Source of the DNA: Bacteroidota bacterium
Lineage (GTDB): Bacteria > Bacteroidota > Ignavibacteria > Ignavibacteriales > Melioribacteraceae
DNA: 64,000 nt
Assembly: GCA_023397505.1 (NCBI GenBank)
Contig: JAEWUC010000005.1
Location: 186,001-250,000 of the forward strand
Direction of reading: 5' to 3'
How positions within the stretch are numbered: position 1 is the stretch's first letter; every line of letters begins with the position of its first letter. A program made the translations under genes and the position numbers. Under the pieces are notes generated by a model. That model saw nothing but the letters and a program-made list of their open reading frames with translations. It searched no databases and was not told the origin of the DNA. Shown here piece by piece: positions 53,945-63,840 of the stretch.

Positions 53945-55564
53945 TTAATAGCCCGGGTTTTGGATTAAATTCGGATTAGCATTCAAATCGTTAGTAGGGA
54001 TCGGATATAAATCCCTATGAGAACTGGTTTGAATTCCGTTTTTAACTCCGCCTTTCCATTCCCATACATAAGTTCCGTTCGTAAACTGACCGAAGCGGAT
54101 TAAATCAGTTCTTCTGTGTCCTTCCCAGTATAACTCACGACCGCGTTCATCCAAAAGGAAATTTAATGTTAAATCGGAAGCGCTGATATTTCCCGAACTG
54201 TTACCGTAAGCGCGTTGTCTTAAATTATTTACATAATTAACGGCAGTTCCAATATCACCGCCGCCGCCTCTAACTACTACTTCGGCATACATCAAATAAG
54301 CATCAGCCAAACGGAACATCGGGAAATCCGTACTTACAAAAGTTGCGTGAGCGTTTGGCGCTGCTCCTCCAGTTGGGGTAACGTTTTTAAACTTTGTTAC
54401 ACCAATTCCATGAGTGAATGTACCAACGTTGGTAATCTCCCACTGCCAGCTTGAATTATCAAAAAAGAACATACCTCGTTTGTCACTGCCCTGGTATTGA
54501 GTTGTAGAACCAAAATCGCTTTCGCCAATATTAAACTTGGCAACAAAATCTTTTATTGTCCTAATTCCGCCCCAGCCGCCGTCAATACCCGATAAAGGCA
54601 TACCGCCGCCGTTTGAAGCGTGTAGTATGAAAGTCATCCCGCCGTACTGTTGTGTATTTTGACCATCAAAAGCAATCGGGAAAATGATTTCGGGACTTGT
54701 ATTATTATCGGCAGCGAATATTTGCTGATAATTATTATCAAGTGTATATCCGGCGCCAATTACTTGGTTGATGTATGTTAGCGCATCGCCATATTTTTCC
54801 GTGCCGATATATACTTTTGCATTTAGATATAACTTTGCAAGTAAAAACCATGCCGCGCCTCTATCTGCTCTCGCGTATTCATTTTGTCTTGCAGGAATAA
54901 GATCGGCTTCCATCTCTTTAAGTTCGCTTTCAATATAGTTAAAGAGTTCGGCCCTGGTAATTCTTTTTGGGAAAAAAGCACCCGGCATATCGGCTTCGGT
55001 AACAAAAGGAACATTACCATACATATCAATTGCATGCCAATAAGATAAAGCTCGCAAGAAACGAGCTTCTGCTTTAAACGCTTTCAAATCGCTAAGAAAA
55101 GCGCCGGAAGCGGAACCCATCTTGTCATTTACATTTCTAATAAATTCGTTGCAGATTGAAACTGTATAAAATATTCTTGAGTAGATCGCCGAATTAAACA
55201 CATCATTAGGCGACCATGTCTGCCAATGGAAATCTTTTATTGTTGCATCATCCCAAGCCATGATTGCTTCATCGGTAGGAAGTTCTTGCAAATCCCAATA
55301 TTGGCGGATGTAATTTCCAAAGTTTTCATCGATGCCGGAAATATCTGCATTACCGCCGCCGCCGCCGGTTTGCCCGCTGATAGCATAACTTGCATATAGT
55401 TTAGCAAGCGCCTGTTTAAATGCTGCCTGATCCTTAAATACATTATTCAATGTATTTACATTCGGATCTATCGGCTCTACATTCAAATCTTTCACACAAG
55501 ATGAAAATAAGAATGCAGTTATAAATAATACCGGAAATAAAATTGTATATTTTTTCATTTTCAT
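53945..55564 (-). CDS. susD: SusD/RagB outer-membrane glycan-binding lipoprotein
   Basis: A 539-residue lipoprotein with a signal ending LFSSC (Cys about 23) and the helical TPR-rich SusD fold. Marks are EPIDPNVNTLNNVF near the start, FLSDLKAFKAEARFLRALSYWHAIDMYGNVPFVTE, the central ADRGAAWFLLAKLYLNAKVY, and the C-terminal LLDERGRELYWEGHRRTDLIRFGQF. It closes over the SusC pore and captures maltodextrins. It starts 15 bases after susC with an AGGAAGGAAA leader and runs into susE. Confidence 0.94.
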   Translation of the reverse strand: MKMKKYTILFPVLFITAFLFSSCVKDLNVEPIDPNVNTLNNVFKDQAAFKQALAKLYASYAISGQTGGGGGNADISGIDENFGNYIRQYWDLQELPTDEAIMAWDDATIKDFHWQTWSPNDVFNSAIYSRIFYTVSICNEFIRNVNDKMGSASGAFLSDLKAFKAEARFLRALSYWHAIDMYGNVPFVTEADMPGAFFPKRITRAELFNYIESELKEMEADLIPARQNEYARADRGAAWFLLAKLYLNAKVYIGTEKYGDALTYINQVIGAGYTLDNNYQQIFAADNNTSPEIIFPIAFDGQNTQQYGGMTFILHASNGGGMPLSGIDGGWGGIRTIKDFVAKFNIGESDFGSTTQYQGSDKRGMFFFDNSSWQWEITNVGTFTHGIGVTKFKNVTPTGGAAPNAHATFVSTDFPMFRLADAYLMYAEVVVRGGGGDIGTAVNYVNNLRQRAYGNSSGNISASDLTLNFLLDERGRELYWEGHRRTDLIRFGQFTNGTYVWEWKGGVKNGIQTSSHRDLYPIPTNDLNANPNLIQNPGY

Positions 55565-55579
55565 TTTCCTTCCTAAATT

Positions 55580-58500
55580 TTAGTAATTAAGACTAACCGA
55601 CAACATGACTGTGCGTGGTCTTGGATAGATATTATTATCTATTCCGTTATCAACTTCAGGATCCAACCCGGTATAATCGGTTATTGTAAATACATTCTGT
55701 ATCGATAATCCTATGCGTCCGCTAACATTGTTACCGAACATGGATGCGAAATTGTAACCAAGACTTATATAATCCATTTTAAAGAACGATGCATTCTCCA
55801 AATAAACACTTGACCAATATTGAGCTGTGGTAAAATCTGTTTTTCTAACATCGGTTAAAATATTCGATAAAAATCCGCTTTGGTTATAAACTTGTTGATA
55901 AAGGGCCCTGTTTGATGCGTTGTTATTGTAAACATAATTACCGATGCTCAATCTGCCGGAAAAGCTTAAATCAAATTCTTTATAATTTATTTTGGATGAT
56001 ATGCCAACTAAATAATCGGGGTCGGGCGATTCAAAATAGTATTTATTTAACTCGTTGCCGGATACGTTTCCACCTTTACCGCTTTTGTCAACGTACAACC
56101 CTTCAATCGGTTTGCCGTTTGCGTCAAGTACTTGAGTAAATAGGAAGAAAATTCTTGCAGGCATTCCAACAATATATTTTTGAACTGTATTGCCGACACC
56201 GCCGGAAATATCGCCTGTATTTACTCCCGTATAAGCCGGGTCATCAGACAAAGTCAATTTAGTTATCTCGTTTTTATTATAAGTTAGATTGGCTCCTATC
56301 TCCCACGAAAAATCTTTCTCCAATATCGGAGTAACATTCAAACCAAGTTCAACGCCTTTATTTTCCATAGAACCAACATTTGTAAGTAAAAAGTTATTGA
56401 AGTTACTTCCAACAGGTATAGGAATACTATTTAATAAATCATCGGAAGTATTTTTGTATACTTCAACAGAACCCGTTACTCTCTTATTCAGTATTGAAAA
56501 ATCCAACCCGGCATTCAATGAAGTTACGGTTTCCCATTTTAGATTAGCATCGTAAGCGTCCGGGCGGAGTGTGGGATAGAATGTATTTCCAAACTGATAA
56601 TAAGCGCCTGACGTGCTGCCGGTATAGGTTGGAATGTATGGATAGTAGTTGGTTCCAACATCTTGCTGACCAGTTTTACCCCAACTAAGACGAAGTTTAA
56701 GTTCATCAACCAATTCCGATTTTCCTATAAAAGATTCCTCGGTTAATTTCCATGCAACTGCAACCGCAGGGAAAAGCCCCCAGCGATTATCTTCAGAAAA
56801 TCTGGAAGAACCGTCATCTCTTAGTGTTACTGTTAACAAATACCTATCTAATAATGTATAATTCAATCTTCCAAAGAATGAAATTAAGAAATATTCATTT
56901 TTATAAGGAGTTGTTTTGGCGCCTGGAACTGTTGGGTCCCATGCCCTGTTGGAATTTTCTCCTTCATTATAAAAATGCTGGTAAGAATATCCGCCCGTAA
57001 CATCAACTTTGTTAAAACTAAATTCTGTTTTATAGTTTAGATACAAATCCAACAAACTATTTGTCTTTGTATGGGTATATTCTCTTATTTGAGTTTCAGG
57101 CTCTCTATATGACCAAGAAGCTAACTTATCTGTAATATCTTTTCCGTCAGTTTTGTAGTAATCATAACCAAGATTTAAAGTCACTTTCAAATCAGGCAAA
57201 TAAGGAATTTTATAATCGAATTTGCCTCCGAAAATATACCGGTTTGCTTCAGATGTATTATCGCGGTATTCCAAACGGGCTACTGGATTATGAGTTGCAA
57301 TATTATTTGGTGCACCGTTCAGCGGGTCGCCCGAACTGATTTCCGTCCATGCTGTATATCCGCCGTACTTTGTGTTTCCATTTTTAATTGGCTGTGTAGG
57401 ATCAAATTCAACTGCAGAACCTATAGCGTCATTATTTGAGAAATTATTGTCTATCAACGAAGCCGAGGCATTCAAGTCCATTGTTAAATTTCCATCAAAT
57501 AATGTTGGCGTTAGCGCAAGTGAAATGTTTTTTCTATCTAAACTATTATACTTTAAAATTCCTTCCTGATATAAATAATCTAATGAAACACGATATGGAA
57601 TAGAAGCTATTGAGTGGCTTATACTTACATTGTGTTCTGTCGTGCGTGCTGGCTGGTAAATCTCATCTTGCCAATCTGTATTTGCAGTACCCAGCCTGCT
57701 AAGTGCAGCCGGAGTTAAATTATGGTTGGCAACTCTATCTGCAATCAATGCTCTAAATTCGTCACCGCTGAATACATCTAATAATTCTGCAGGTGTTGAA
57801 TATGAAAAACTGCCGTTATAGTTTATTTTTATCCTATCATCTGCTTTGGCTGATACTGAGCCTCTTTTTGTTTTTATTATAATTACACCGTTAGAAGCTC
57901 TGGACCCATATATAGCTGTTGCCGAAGCGTCTTTTAGAATTGTAATTGATTCGATGTCATTAGGATTAATTGTAGAAAGAGGATTTGCCATACCGGAGAT
58001 GCTCGCACTTTCCAAAGGTATGTTATCAATTACAATCAAAGGGTCGTTGCTGCCTTTAATAGAAGAACCGCCGCGGATACGAATTTTTGTATTTGCGCCT
58101 GCAGCACCGCCAAGAGAATTAGCAACAACTCCAGGGGCTTTGCCGATTAGTAATTCTTGAGGAGATGTAATTGTTCCTTTACTGAAATCTTTTGCCGAAA
58201 TAGCAGTAACAGAGCCTGTAGCATCGGCTTTTCTAACTTCTCCATATCCGATTCCCACAACAACAACATCTGAAATTTGAGTAATATCTACTTTTAACTG
58301 AATGTTTAGATACGTTTCATCAGATACAGTAACTTCCTCTTTTAAAAAACCTATATAAGATATTACAAGCACGGCGCCTTTTTGTACTCTTAACCTGAAT
58401 TCTCCATTAATATCTGTTGCGGCGCCGTTTGATGTTCCTTTCTCAATAATATTTGCTGCAATTAAAGGAGTGCCGTCGTCGGCGTTTGTAACTTTTCCTC

Positions 58501-58708
58501 GTATAAGTATTTCCTGTGCAAATAAGGATGAACTTACTTGCATAATTAATAAAAGAAAAACAAACACGGATTTTTTAAGTACCGCGTTGTAATATTGTTT
58601 TTCAGATTCCGCGGATACAATACGAGTTCCACTTAGCATTAAACTTAATTGGTTCCTTATGCCTCCGTAAAGACCGGCCAAAAAGTTTAGTTGTTTAGGT
58701 TTTGTCAT
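55580..58708 (-). CDS. susC: SusC-like TonB-dependent oligosaccharide transporter
   Basis: A 1042-residue outer-membrane receptor importing maltodextrins with TonB energy. A carboxypeptidase-regulatory-like domain (about 66-145; ILIRGKVTNADDGTPLIAANI) precedes the plug (about 150-280; VVVVGIGYGEVRKADATGSV and GSNDPLIVIDNIPL) and the beta barrel ending in an aromatic-rich strand (MLSVSLNY). The hydrophobic signal sits unusually late, at about residues 46-64, after a basic lead; no later ATG lies close to it. It is the first gene of susCDE and its upstream region holds a LacI-type operator. Confidence 0.93.
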   Translation of the reverse strand: MTKPKQLNFLAGLYGGIRNQLSLMLSGTRIVSAESEKQYYNAVLKKSVFVFLLLIMQVSSSLFAQEILIRGKVTNADDGTPLIAANIIEKGTSNGAATDINGEFRLRVQKGAVLVISYIGFLKEEVTVSDETYLNIQLKVDITQISDVVVVGIGYGEVRKADATGSVTAISAKDFSKGTITSPQELLIGKAPGVVANSLGGAAGANTKIRIRGGSSIKGSNDPLIVIDNIPLESASISGMANPLSTINPNDIESITILKDASATAIYGSRASNGVIIIKTKRGSVSAKADDRIKINYNGSFSYSTPAELLDVFSGDEFRALIADRVANHNLTPAALSRLGTANTDWQDEIYQPARTTEHNVSISHSIASIPYRVSLDYLYQEGILKYNSLDRKNISLALTPTLFDGNLTMDLNASASLIDNNFSNNDAIGSAVEFDPTQPIKNGNTKYGGYTAWTEISSGDPLNGAPNNIATHNPVARLEYRDNTSEANRYIFGGKFDYKIPYLPDLKVTLNLGYDYYKTDGKDITDKLASWSYREPETQIREYTHTKTNSLLDLYLNYKTEFSFNKVDVTGGYSYQHFYNEGENSNRAWDPTVPGAKTTPYKNEYFLISFFGRLNYTLLDRYLLTVTLRDDGSSRFSEDNRWGLFPAVAVAWKLTEESFIGKSELVDELKLRLSWGKTGQQDVGTNYYPYIPTYTGSTSGAYYQFGNTFYPTLRPDAYDANLKWETVTSLNAGLDFSILNKRVTGSVEVYKNTSDDLLNSIPIPVGSNFNNFLLTNVGSMENKGVELGLNVTPILEKDFSWEIGANLTYNKNEITKLTLSDDPAYTGVNTGDISGGVGNTVQKYIVGMPARIFFLFTQVLDANGKPIEGLYVDKSGKGGNVSGNELNKYYFESPDPDYLVGISSKINYKEFDLSFSGRLSIGNYVYNNNASNRALYQQVYNQSGFLSNILTDVRKTDFTTAQYWSSVYLENASFFKMDYISLGYNFASMFGNNVSGRIGLSIQNVFTITDYTGLDPEVDNGIDNNIYPRPRTVMLSVSLNY

Positions 58709-59393
58709 ACTTCCCCTCGTGCATTTTTTATGATGAAATTAGTTAATTGAAATAACAAAACTTCTTTGTTAATTGTTCTTTTTCGGAAAATGATTGATTT
58801 ATAAAAAACATCGGTAGAAGCGAAATTGGAATGCCGGCACCAAAAGACTTTTTGATCCTTGCCGGAAAAATATTTTTGAATAAAAAACAGCGAAGTTGTA
58901 ATATCAATATTATGGTAAAAGATATTACTTCTATTAAAAATTAAGGTGCTGATGATAGAATAAATTATTAATCTATAGGTTATGTCTAAAGGTAGCGCTA
59001 ACTGTCCGGTTTTTATTATTTGGCTGTTAAAAATTTGTGGCGGGAAAGTAACATAGAAAACAGTTTTTAGCTGTATTTTCATTTTACTCGTTACAAAACA
59101 TTAATATTCTTCATTATTAAAGAATATTGTCTTGCTCAACAAAATCAATGTGCAGTTTCTTTTGACGCTAACAATATAATAAAGCCCATTATTAAAAATC
59201 AAATTATAAATGATGTATTCTCTTTGCAAAACAAATAAGTTTTTTGTTAGATGCCCTACAACCTACCAACTGAATTTCAAATTCAGTATGTTATAAAAAG
59301 ATTTTTTTCAAAATGAAATTATTAATTACCGATATAAATAGTATTTAATTAAAATCGGTTTTCTATTATATTAATAAAAAAATACCGGGAAAA
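58709..59393. other. Divergent control region between susC and lacI
   Basis: A 685-base AT-rich gap. It carries an operator-like palindrome (58991-59002) and, further on, a related half site GACGCTAAC (about 59164-59172). A 125-codon minus-strand frame here has no recognisable family and is interrupted by the operator, so I do not call it a gene. Confidence 0.6.
58991..59002. promoter_or_regulatory. LacI-type operator GGTAGCGCTAAC
   Basis: Eleven of twelve bases match the perfect palindrome at 30834-30845. It lies 282 bases upstream of the susC start and 391 bases from lacI, so it may serve susC, the regulator gene or both. Confidence 0.7.
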
Positions 59394-60419
59394 ATGAGTG
59401 CTAAACAAATAACACTAAACGACATCGCTAGCAAATTGGGTCTCTCTATAATTTCGATTTCAAAAGCATTAAGAGATCACCCGGACATTTCAAAAAAGAC
59501 AACCGAATTGGTAAAGAAAACAGCAATGGAGTTGGGTTATACGCCGAATTATATGGCAAGAACTTTGGCGTCAAATAAATCAAACACTATCGGCGTTGTG
59601 CTTCCCAAAATAGATCACCATTTCTTCAGTTCTATTATGGATCATATTTATACTTATATCGGTTCTAAAAATTATTCTGTTTTTCTAACGGTATCGCAGG
59701 AGAACGCAGGAACTCAAAAGCAGCAAATTCAAAATCTTCTTTCTATGAGAGTTGACGGAATAATAATTTCAATCACACAGGATACCAATGATTTTGAAAT
59801 TTTCGAGACAACAAAGAAAAAAGTACCGTTAGTTTTTATGGATAGAATACCCGGCATGCGCGAATGCAACACTGTTACAGTTGATGATAAAGGCGGCGCA
59901 TATAAAGCAACAGATCATGCAATTAAACTCGGCTACAGGAAAATTGCTCACTTTGCCGGTTATAGTAAAATTAATATAGGCAGCGAAAGAATTTTGGGCT
60001 TTAAACAAGCAATGAACGATAACGGAGTTGAAATAAACAATGATTGGATTATTGAAGGAGATTATAGTAAAAAAAGCGGTTACGATTCTTTAATGAAATT
60101 ATATAACGAAAAAAATTTACCTGACTTTATTTTAGCTGTCACTTATCCCGTTGCCATCGGAATTTATTTAGCAGCTAAGGAAGTAGGACTTAGAATACCG
60201 GAAGATATTGATTTGATCTGTTTTGGAAATGCCGAAGTGCAGGAATTGCTTTTGCCGCCTTTAAGCTGCATTGATCAATCAACTAAAAAACTTGCGGAAA
60301 AATCGGTCGATATTTTGATAGATAATATTACAAAAGAAGAGAGGGTTAGTTATCAAAACATTGTTATAGATACGGAATTGATATTGCGTAACACGTGCAT
60401 AAGATGTAACCGTAAATAA
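59394..60419 (+). CDS. LacI-family regulator of the starch locus
   Basis: A 341-residue transcription regulator. The N-terminal helix-turn-helix is ITLNDIASKLGLSIISISKALRDHPDIS, the hinge is NYMARTLASN, and the effector domain begins NTIGVVLPKIDHHFFSS with the usual VPLVFMDR and TVTVDDKGGA segments. It differs clearly from the galactose-operon LacI, so two regulators serve the two loci. Regulation of starch genes by LacI rather than SusR is known from other Bacteroidota that also use an MFS carrier. The two GTTAGCGCTAAC-type sites are its likely targets. The gene diverges from susC. Confidence 0.93.
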   Translation: MSAKQITLNDIASKLGLSIISISKALRDHPDISKKTTELVKKTAMELGYTPNYMARTLASNKSNTIGVVLPKIDHHFFSSIMDHIYTYIGSKNYSVFLTVSQENAGTQKQQIQNLLSMRVDGIIISITQDTNDFEIFETTKKKVPLVFMDRIPGMRECNTVTVDDKGGAYKATDHAIKLGYRKIAHFAGYSKINIGSERILGFKQAMNDNGVEINNDWIIEGDYSKKSGYDSLMKLYNEKNLPDFILAVTYPVAIGIYLAAKEVGLRIPEDIDLICFGNAEVQELLLPPLSCIDQSTKKLAEKSVDILIDNITKEERVSYQNIVIDTELILRNTCIRCNRK

Positions 60420-60477
60420 AATTTTATATACGAAATTTTACTTATTATGATCCGGCTCAATCACCATGATAATCTGT

Positions 60478-61521
60478 TTATAACAATTTGATATTATTTT
60501 TTTTGCATTCTTCAATAATTTGATCCGGCCATACGCTTGATTGTACTTCTCCAATATGAACTTTTCGCAAGAAGTACATACATAAACGCGATTGTCCAAT
60601 TCCCCCGCCGATTGACAAAGGCATTTCATCATTCAACAACATTTTATGCCACATTAATTCTGTTCTTTCTAAACAACCTTTTATTTTAAGTTGTTCAATC
60701 AAAGCAGTTTTATCAACTCGGATTCCCATTGAAGATAATTCCAACGCTTTTCCCAAAACATTATTCCAAATAAATATATCACCATTCAAGCCTTTGCGGC
60801 CATTTATGTCGGTAAAGCTCCAATTATCATAATCGGGCGCACGCAAATCGTGTATTGAACCATTCGACAATTCTCCTCCGATACCGATAATAAAAGCAGC
60901 TTTTTTCTCCGCTAAAAATCTATTCTCTCTTTCGCGCGGTGTAAGTTTAGGATAAACATCTAATAATTCTTGAGTGTGAACGAATGTAATTTCTTCCGGG
61001 AGTTCCGGTTTAATAAATGAGAATCTTTCGCAAACATAGTGCTCCGTTCTTTTCAGAATTGAATAAATTTTCTTCACAATATATTCAAGGAAATCTCTGT
61101 TCATATTTTCTTGTTTTATAACTCTCTCCCAATCCCATTGATCAACATAAAGTGAATGAGTATTATCGAGTGATTCTTCGTCGGGTCTAATAGCATTCAT
61201 ATCCGTATATAAACCATAGCCCGGTTCGAAAGACAATTTACCGAGCATCATTCTTTTCCACTTTGCGAGGGATTGAACAATTTCCAGTTTGTTTCCATCA
61301 AGAGCTTTTGAATGAAACGATACCGGTTTTTCCGTTCCGCTCAAATCATCATTGATACCCGTATTAGCCGGTACAAATAGCGGCGCTGTAACTCGACTAA
61401 GATTTAGCTCTGTTGCAAGATTAAGTTCGAAAAAATCCTTAATCATTTTGATGGCAATTTCAGTTTCTTTCGGTTCCAGCAATGATTTTCCGCCAACCGG
61501 ATAGGTAATTAGATTTTCCAT
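60478..61521 (-). CDS. asnA: Aspartate--ammonia ligase (AsnA-type asparagine synthetase)
   Basis: A 347-residue cytoplasmic enzyme that makes asparagine from aspartate, ammonia and ATP; it is related to class II aminoacyl-tRNA synthetases. It shows LSRVTAPLFVPANTGINDDLSGTEKPVSF near the start, the central IVQSLAKWKRMMLG then GLYTDMNAIRPDE, HSLYVDQWDWERVI, and the late LSIGGGIGQSRLCMYFL motif with the ATP-binding Arg. Length is normal for AsnA. It stands alone on the minus strand; TGTAATG/CATTACA dyads directly upstream suggest control by a dedicated regulator. Confidence 0.96.
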   Translation of the reverse strand: MENLITYPVGGKSLLEPKETEIAIKMIKDFFELNLATELNLSRVTAPLFVPANTGINDDLSGTEKPVSFHSKALDGNKLEIVQSLAKWKRMMLGKLSFEPGYGLYTDMNAIRPDEESLDNTHSLYVDQWDWERVIKQENMNRDFLEYIVKKIYSILKRTEHYVCERFSFIKPELPEEITFVHTQELLDVYPKLTPRERENRFLAEKKAAFIIGIGGELSNGSIHDLRAPDYDNWSFTDINGRKGLNGDIFIWNNVLGKALELSSMGIRVDKTALIEQLKIKGCLERTELMWHKMLLNDEMPLSIGGGIGQSRLCMYFLRKVHIGEVQSSVWPDQIIEECKKNNIKLL

Positions 61522-61535
61522 TATAATTCCTTTTA

Positions 61536-61554
61536 TGTAATGAACCGCATTACA
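61536..61554. promoter_or_regulatory. Dyad TGTAATG-N5-CATTACA before asnA
   Basis: A perfect seven-base inverted repeat with five-base spacer, 15 bases upstream of the asnA start. CATTGTAATG at 61601-61610 repeats the half site, so this looks like an operator pair. Confidence 0.5.
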
Positions 61555-61656
61555 AATATATTACATGCAATCATGCTATGGAAAAGTTGTTTGTACAATT
61601 CATTGTAATGAAGTATTGATAAAACTAAAATTTCATATTATAAATTCACGAACCTA

Positions 61657-61685
61657 ATAAAAACCCCGGTACAACGTGTCCGGGG
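61657..61685 (-). terminator. Rho-independent terminator of the DUF362 gene
   Basis: CCCCGG (61664-61669) pairs with CCGGGG (61680-61685). On the minus strand the stem is followed by TTTTTATT, 32 bases after the stop codon. Confidence 0.9.
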
Positions 61686-61717
61686 CATTAAAATGTATAA
61701 CTCGTATAATTATAAAA

Positions 61718-63727
61718 TTATTTTAGAAGTATCATTTTTCTTGAGAATGAGTAATTTCCACTTGTAAGTGTATAGATGTAAACACCGCTTGCTAAGCCGT
61801 AAGCATTAAATGTAACCTTATAATTAGCAGCGTTTTGATAATCATTTACAAGCGTTGCAACTTCTTCGCCCGTTGCATTATATACTTTTAATGAAACGAA
61901 TCCGGTTTTAGGCAAAGAATAAGTTATTACAGTAGCAGGATTAAACGGATTGGGATAATTTTGAGATAATTGGAACGTAACCGGAATTTCATTTTCTTCT
62001 TCAACATCTGTTAAATTCAGCACTTTAAGAAGTTCTATTCCTTCGCCAGCACCCAAATCCCGCGAATACTTTTTATCTATTTCATTATTCCAGTGTTCAT
62101 GAACTCCCAGACTTGCAAGAGGATTGCCGCTATTATCCGGATCGTATGTGATTCCTTCTGCCCACTGTGATGGATCGGCTGCTTGATGCAGATAATCATC
62201 GGCAGCGGGTTTTTGAGCATACGTACCGGCGCCATCCTGAATTGTTCTTTCGGCAGTGAATTCCGTTCTTAAGAAATCATAGCCGACAGATTCAATCGCC
62301 ACAGGATCAAGCGATGCAAATACAGACGACATCCAATCGTTGTTAAACGGCTGCATAGAAAATTTTTTCGGGAAACTGATTTCCTGATCGGCCGGCCATA
62401 AAGCATCCATCAAATAAAAAAGTGTTTTACCGCCAAGATATTTGCTGCCCATTAAATCCACCTGCACCCTGTACATGCCGTATTCTCTTCTGCTGTTATG
62501 TTCTATTTCAATAGGATCAACTAAACCGTTGTGAAGATGCGAAGCATCTGCCCGTGTATTCGTTCCAAAATGATTTTTCGCAAACATTGTCATCCCGGCT
62601 CGTTTATGTCCTTTCAACATTGGTATGTTAAGAATATACTCGGCTTCTTCAAATGCCGCGAACAAATTATCGCTTGTAACCACATCTCCGCCCGGTCTAT
62701 TAATATCCCATACGTTTTCACGTAATATCGTTCCTTTATCCGAATAGAAGATTTTTGCAGTGGTACCGGCAACAAGTTTCTCCCTTCCCAAGCTTGTATA
62801 ATTATCATGACTAACGTAATGAACATTGGGGAATTCACTATGCCACATATCATACGAATGTTTGTAAGTATTTCTCATAGGGTCGCCGACGTAAATATCG
62901 CTTTGAGCGACACCAACAATATTTACCAACTGTCTAAGTACGGAAAGAATAATCTGCGGGGAAGTTTCCGAAATGCCGTATGAGCCGTTTGCAACAACAG
63001 AAAGATCTTGTGAACTAAAATTTCCGCCCCAGCCGCTTACGTTATTATATTTAATAAATATTTTCTCGCCTGATTTGTAATCAATACTTCCTTTGCCTCT
63101 TTTATTATTATGATATTGGAATATAGCATCCCAAGCTTCTTTATCTGAAGTTTTTCCGGTTAGGTTATGTATTGCTTTACTCACCATTCCGTCAATCACT
63201 TCCTGATCGTTATTTTCAGGCATCCACCATGCTTTACCAACTTCTCTTGGATTGCAATTTTCATTTGTGGCTTCGGGATCATAAACCCAAACTACTCTTC
63301 CTGGAAAAATCCCCTGAGCATTGCCAACAGGACTTATAGCAACATGAGATGATTTCTGAAGCGGATTACCGGGATCGCCTAAATTTTCTGTTGTATTACT
63401 GGAATCGCTGAAACCGAAAATAGCGAGACCAATAAAAAGATAATGGGGTGACAGAAATATTCTCTTTTTGGTTTTAATATATGCAATGGAAGCAACAAAC
63501 ATCGATGCCATATAAACCAAAAATCCCGTAGCAACCGGTGTAGCTGCTTTTACGCATGGATATTCTGCCCTGCTCGGCTTAGGAATCACACGAAACAATA
63601 CCCAAGCTAATGCTGCTAAGCCAACAATGGGAAATAATAATTTGTAAAAACCGTTAGGTAAAACTATCTTTTTTACTCTGCCTGTTTTAGGACATACTTT
63701 CACAAATTTCTGAAAAAATGAATTCAT
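61718..63727 (-). CDS. DUF362 protein with N-terminal membrane helices and T9SS sorting tail
   Basis: About 669 residues. I use ATG at 63727, which has a GAGGA site 7 bases upstream; a TTG nine codons earlier is the alternative. Three hydrophobic segments occupy about residues 24-46, 62-84 and 92-108. A DUF362-type domain follows (about 145-540; VKAIHNLTG-like start, VGDPMRNTY, NIPMLKGHKRAGMTMFAKNHFGTNTR and SLDPVAIESVGYDFLRTEF). DUF362 proteins are poorly understood and often iron-sulphur linked, but no Cys cluster is visible here. The C-terminal 85 residues form a type IX sorting domain (LSQNYPNPFNPATVITY ... SFSRKMILLK). Membrane helices ahead of a secretion tail are unusual. Confidence 0.85.
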   Translation of the reverse strand: MNSFFQKFVKVCPKTGRVKKIVLPNGFYKLLFPIVGLAALAWVLFRVIPKPSRAEYPCVKAATPVATGFLVYMASMFVASIAYIKTKKRIFLSPHYLFIGLAIFGFSDSSNTTENLGDPGNPLQKSSHVAISPVGNAQGIFPGRVVWVYDPEATNENCNPREVGKAWWMPENNDQEVIDGMVSKAIHNLTGKTSDKEAWDAIFQYHNNKRGKGSIDYKSGEKIFIKYNNVSGWGGNFSSQDLSVVANGSYGISETSPQIILSVLRQLVNIVGVAQSDIYVGDPMRNTYKHSYDMWHSEFPNVHYVSHDNYTSLGREKLVAGTTAKIFYSDKGTILRENVWDINRPGGDVVTSDNLFAAFEEAEYILNIPMLKGHKRAGMTMFAKNHFGTNTRADASHLHNGLVDPIEIEHNSRREYGMYRVQVDLMGSKYLGGKTLFYLMDALWPADQEISFPKKFSMQPFNNDWMSSVFASLDPVAIESVGYDFLRTEFTAERTIQDGAGTYAQKPAADDYLHQAADPSQWAEGITYDPDNSGNPLASLGVHEHWNNEIDKKYSRDLGAGEGIELLKVLNLTDVEEENEIPVTFQLSQNYPNPFNPATVITYSLPKTGFVSLKVYNATGEEVATLVNDYQNAANYKVTFNAYGLASGVYIYTLTSGNYSFSRKMILLK

Positions 63728-63840
63728 TTTTGATTCCTCGTACTTTAATCGCAATATGTGTTAAACAATTTAAGAAATTTTATTTTCTTACTTCTACTTT
63801 TATTTGTGGAAAAGAATGTTCCGGGAATGGTTATGATATT

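Noticed and set aside
58705..59082. 125-codon minus-strand frame upstream of susC
   Set aside because: No recognisable domain, biased AT-rich composition and the LacI-type operator lies inside it; better read as the susC leader region.
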